From Clostridiaceae bacterium (GTDB taxonomy: Bacteria > Bacillota > Clostridia > Oscillospirales > Butyricicoccaceae): a stretch of 6,710 nucleotides of DNA. The stretch spans positions 1 through 6,710 of the forward strand of contig JAEDEU010000081.1 of NCBI GenBank assembly GCA_016293155.1, read 5' to 3'. The position numbers and the translations under genes were made by a program. Shown piece by piece: positions 5,851-6,710 of the stretch (the first letter of the stretch is position 1; every line of letters begins with the position of its first letter). Below the pieces are notes generated by a model. The model made no database searches. It saw only the letters and a program-made list of their open reading frames with translations, and was not told the DNA's origin.

Positions 5851-5883
5851 GCCTCATGGGAGCAATCCCGTGGGGCTTTTCTC
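5851..5883 (+). terminator. Intrinsic terminator / possible attenuator ahead of the packaging genes
   Basis: An 11-bp stem is formed by GCCTCATGGGA (5851-5861) and TCCCGTGGGGC (5866-5876), with two G-U pairs and a GCAA tetraloop (5862-5865) of the stable GNRA type. TTTTCTC follows at 5877-5883. The upstream strand is A-rich, so some activity in the reverse direction is possible. It separates the replication block from the packaging block and would stop read-through from the DUF1492 gene. Because the candidate late promoter lies upstream of it, late expression may need antitermination. Confidence 0.8.
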
Positions 5884-5905
5884 ATGCCCGGATGGAGGTG
5901 AACAG

Positions 5906-6265
5906 ATGCCGAGAAAACCAAAGCGCCCCTGCTCCTTTCCTGGCTGCCCCAAATTGACAGACGGAAGATTCTGTGAGGAACACGCCAAACTGGAAGCCCA
6001 GCGGTATGAAAAATATGACCGCAACCCAGAAACCAAGCGTCGGTATGGTCGTGCCTGGAAACGCATCCGCGACAGTTATGCCGCCGCCCATCCGCTGTGT
6101 GAACTGTGTCTGAAGGAAGGACGGTATGTGAAAACCGAGGAGATCCACCATATCAAACCGCTGTCGGAAGGCGGCACTCACGCACGGGAGAATCTGATTG
6201 CCCTCTGTAAGCCCTGCCATGCCAGAATCCACGCTCAGCACGGTGACCGATGGCACAACCGCTGA
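5906..6265 (+). CDS. HNH endonuclease (packaging-associated)
   Basis: This 119-aa HNH nuclease starts at ATG 5906 (MPRKPKRPCS), five bases after GGAGGTG (5894-5900); longer in-frame starts lie upstream of or within the terminator. A first zinc-binding cluster is likely at C9, C14, C23 and H26 (PCSFPGCPKLTDGRFCEEH). The HNH core follows: C65-x2-C68 (PLCELCLKEG), HHIKPLSEGG with H81 and H82 (81-90), N96 (ARENLIALC), then C101-x2-C104, H105 and H109 (CKPCHARIH). The tail is short and basic. HNH proteins placed directly before the terminase small subunit are known in HK97-type and many Gram-positive cos phages, where they work with terminase to cut concatemers at cos. The 120-bp structured gap between this gene and the terminase fits that. 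A homing-type HNH is less likely because the position is the standard one and no neighbour is interrupted. Confidence 0.93.
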   Translation: MPRKPKRPCSFPGCPKLTDGRFCEEHAKLEAQRYEKYDRNPETKRRYGRAWKRIRDSYAAAHPLCELCLKEGRYVKTEEIHHIKPLSEGGTHARENLIALCKPCHARIHAQHGDRWHNR

Positions 6266-6385
6266 CCCCCAGGGGCGGTCAAAATCTCCAGGCGGCAAGG
6301 CCCTGGGAACGGGCGTGGGGTCGCGTGTGCGAAATCGCATAAGTTTTCGGGGGAATAGCCCCCAGCAGGAAGGCAGGTGACGAAA
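6266..6385. other. Candidate cos (packaging) region between HNH and terS
   Basis: This 120-bp GC-rich non-coding gap begins right at the HNH stop. CCCCCAG occurs at both ends (6266-6272 and 6359-6365). The first copy extends to CCCCCAGGGG (6266-6275), followed by CGGTCAAAATCTCC (6276-6289), a motif I recall, without a search, in the same place in related phages. Hairpin-forming arms are CCAGG/CCTGG (6288-6292 and 6302-6306), TGCGA/TCGCA with a two-base loop (6328-6332 and 6335-6339) and GGGGG/CCCCC with loop AATAG (6349-6353 and 6359-6363). None is followed by a T-run, so they are not standard terminators. Position and structure fit cosB/cosN; the exact cut site cannot be read from this sequence. 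Confidence 0.55.
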
Positions 6386-6710
6386 ATGGGCCAGCGAGGA
6401 CCCAAACCAGGCACCGGAGGCAGGCCGAAAAAGGCCATCGCGGACAAGATTGCGGACGGCAATCCCGGCAGACGACCGCTGACTGTTATCGACTTTGGTG
6501 ACAGCGCGGCTGACCTTGAGGGTCAGGAGATGCCGAAGCCGTCCGAGTTTCTGTCCGCCCGGCAGAAAGACGGCTCCACCCTCTGTGCCGCAGAAATCTA
6601 TGAAAATGTGTGGAAGTGGCTGGCGGAGCGCGGCTGTGCGGCGCTTGTTTCACCACAGCTCATTGAACGCTATGCCATGGCCAGCGCCCGGTGGATTCAG
6701 TGCGAGTCCA
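6386..6710 (+). CDS. terS: Terminase small subunit, P27 family (N-terminal part, cut by window end)
   Basis: This is the first 108 codons of a P27-family terminase small subunit, open to the window edge. I prefer ATG 6386 (MGQRGPKPGTGGRP), with AGGTGA at 6375-6380 as ribosome site. A GTG at 6377 in the same frame would add three residues (VTK) and has AGGAAGG only three bases upstream, so it is second choice. The N-terminus is the family's basic Gly/Pro/Arg tail (QRGPKPGTGGRPKKA), followed by GNPGRRPL (25-32). Then come MPKPSEFLSARQK (47-59) and the helical DNA-binding or oligomerisation region with EIYENVWKWLAERGC (67-81) and QLIERYAMASARWIQCE (87-103). The protein recognises the packaging site and hands DNA to the large subunit, which should lie directly downstream outside the window. 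Confidence 0.93.
   Translation, partial: MGQRGPKPGTGGRPKKAIADKIADGNPGRRPLTVIDFGDSAADLEGQEMPKPSEFLSARQKDGSTLCAAEIYENVWKWLAERGCAALVSPQLIERYAMASARWIQCES

Noticed and set aside
5732..5905. Longer N-terminus for the HNH gene through the terminator
   Set aside because: The frame crosses the tandem repeats, -10 boxes and terminator hairpin by chance; GGAGGTG at 5894-5900 marks ATG 5906.
6272..6353. Possible G-quadruplex in the terS upstream gap
   Set aside because: Only three G-runs are close together (6305-6320); the others are about 30 bases away on either side, too far for a standard quadruplex.
1..6710. tRNA, rRNA, integrase, attachment site or toxin-antitoxin pair
   Set aside because: Looked for on both strands by eye; no cloverleaf with a CCA-type end, no recombinase motif and no toxin-like pair were seen.

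Overview
The window is a stretch of a tailed-phage or prophage genome, read entirely on the + strand, from a Gram-positive, moderately GC-rich Clostridia-type host (Oscillospiraceae or Lachnospiraceae would fit). The reasons are the strong GGAGG-type ribosome binding sites before nearly every gene, the tight or overlapping gene packing, the gene families (family A polymerase, primase/SF3 helicase, VRR-NUC, short SNF2 helicase, DUF1492/ArpU-like regulator, HNH, P27 terminase) and their order, which is a familiar arrangement in Firmicutes siphophages. Host and phage assignment is inference; no integrase, attachment site or host gene is present.

Layout. Positions 1-273 hold the C-terminus of a phage family A DNA polymerase. 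It is followed by a DUF4406/DUF7768 nucleoside-deoxyribosyltransferase-like protein (287-724), a small acidic unknown protein (708-1031) and a large primase/SF3-helicase (1031-3298). A 141-bp AT-rich gap (3299-3439) holds a perfect 13-bp inverted repeat pair and a plausible promoter. Next come a stand-alone VRR-NUC nuclease (3440-3721), an overlapping SNF2-family helicase (3702-5066), an unknown 76-aa protein (5135-5365) and a DUF1492/ArpU-like sigma-region-4-type protein (5362-5790). The 3' end of that gene runs into tandem 10-bp repeats, two TATAAT boxes, a 10-bp palindrome and a strong intrinsic terminator (5781-5883). The packaging block follows: an HNH endonuclease (5906-6265), a 120-bp GC-rich, hairpin-rich gap that is a candidate cos site (6266-6385), and the start of the P27-family terminase small subunit (6386 to window end).

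How it fits together. The first part is a largely self-sufficient phage replication module: polymerase, primase plus replicative helicase in one chain, and accessory nuclease and SNF2 motor. The DUF1492 protein sits last in that module and directly before the packaging genes, where late-transcription regulators of the ArpU type are usually found. The repeats, -10 boxes and terminator just after it look like an early-to-late switch that this protein may control. No wholly new system of protein genes is evident. The most interesting unexplained signals are the two non-coding control regions (3307-3406 and 5781-5883) and the cos-like gap.
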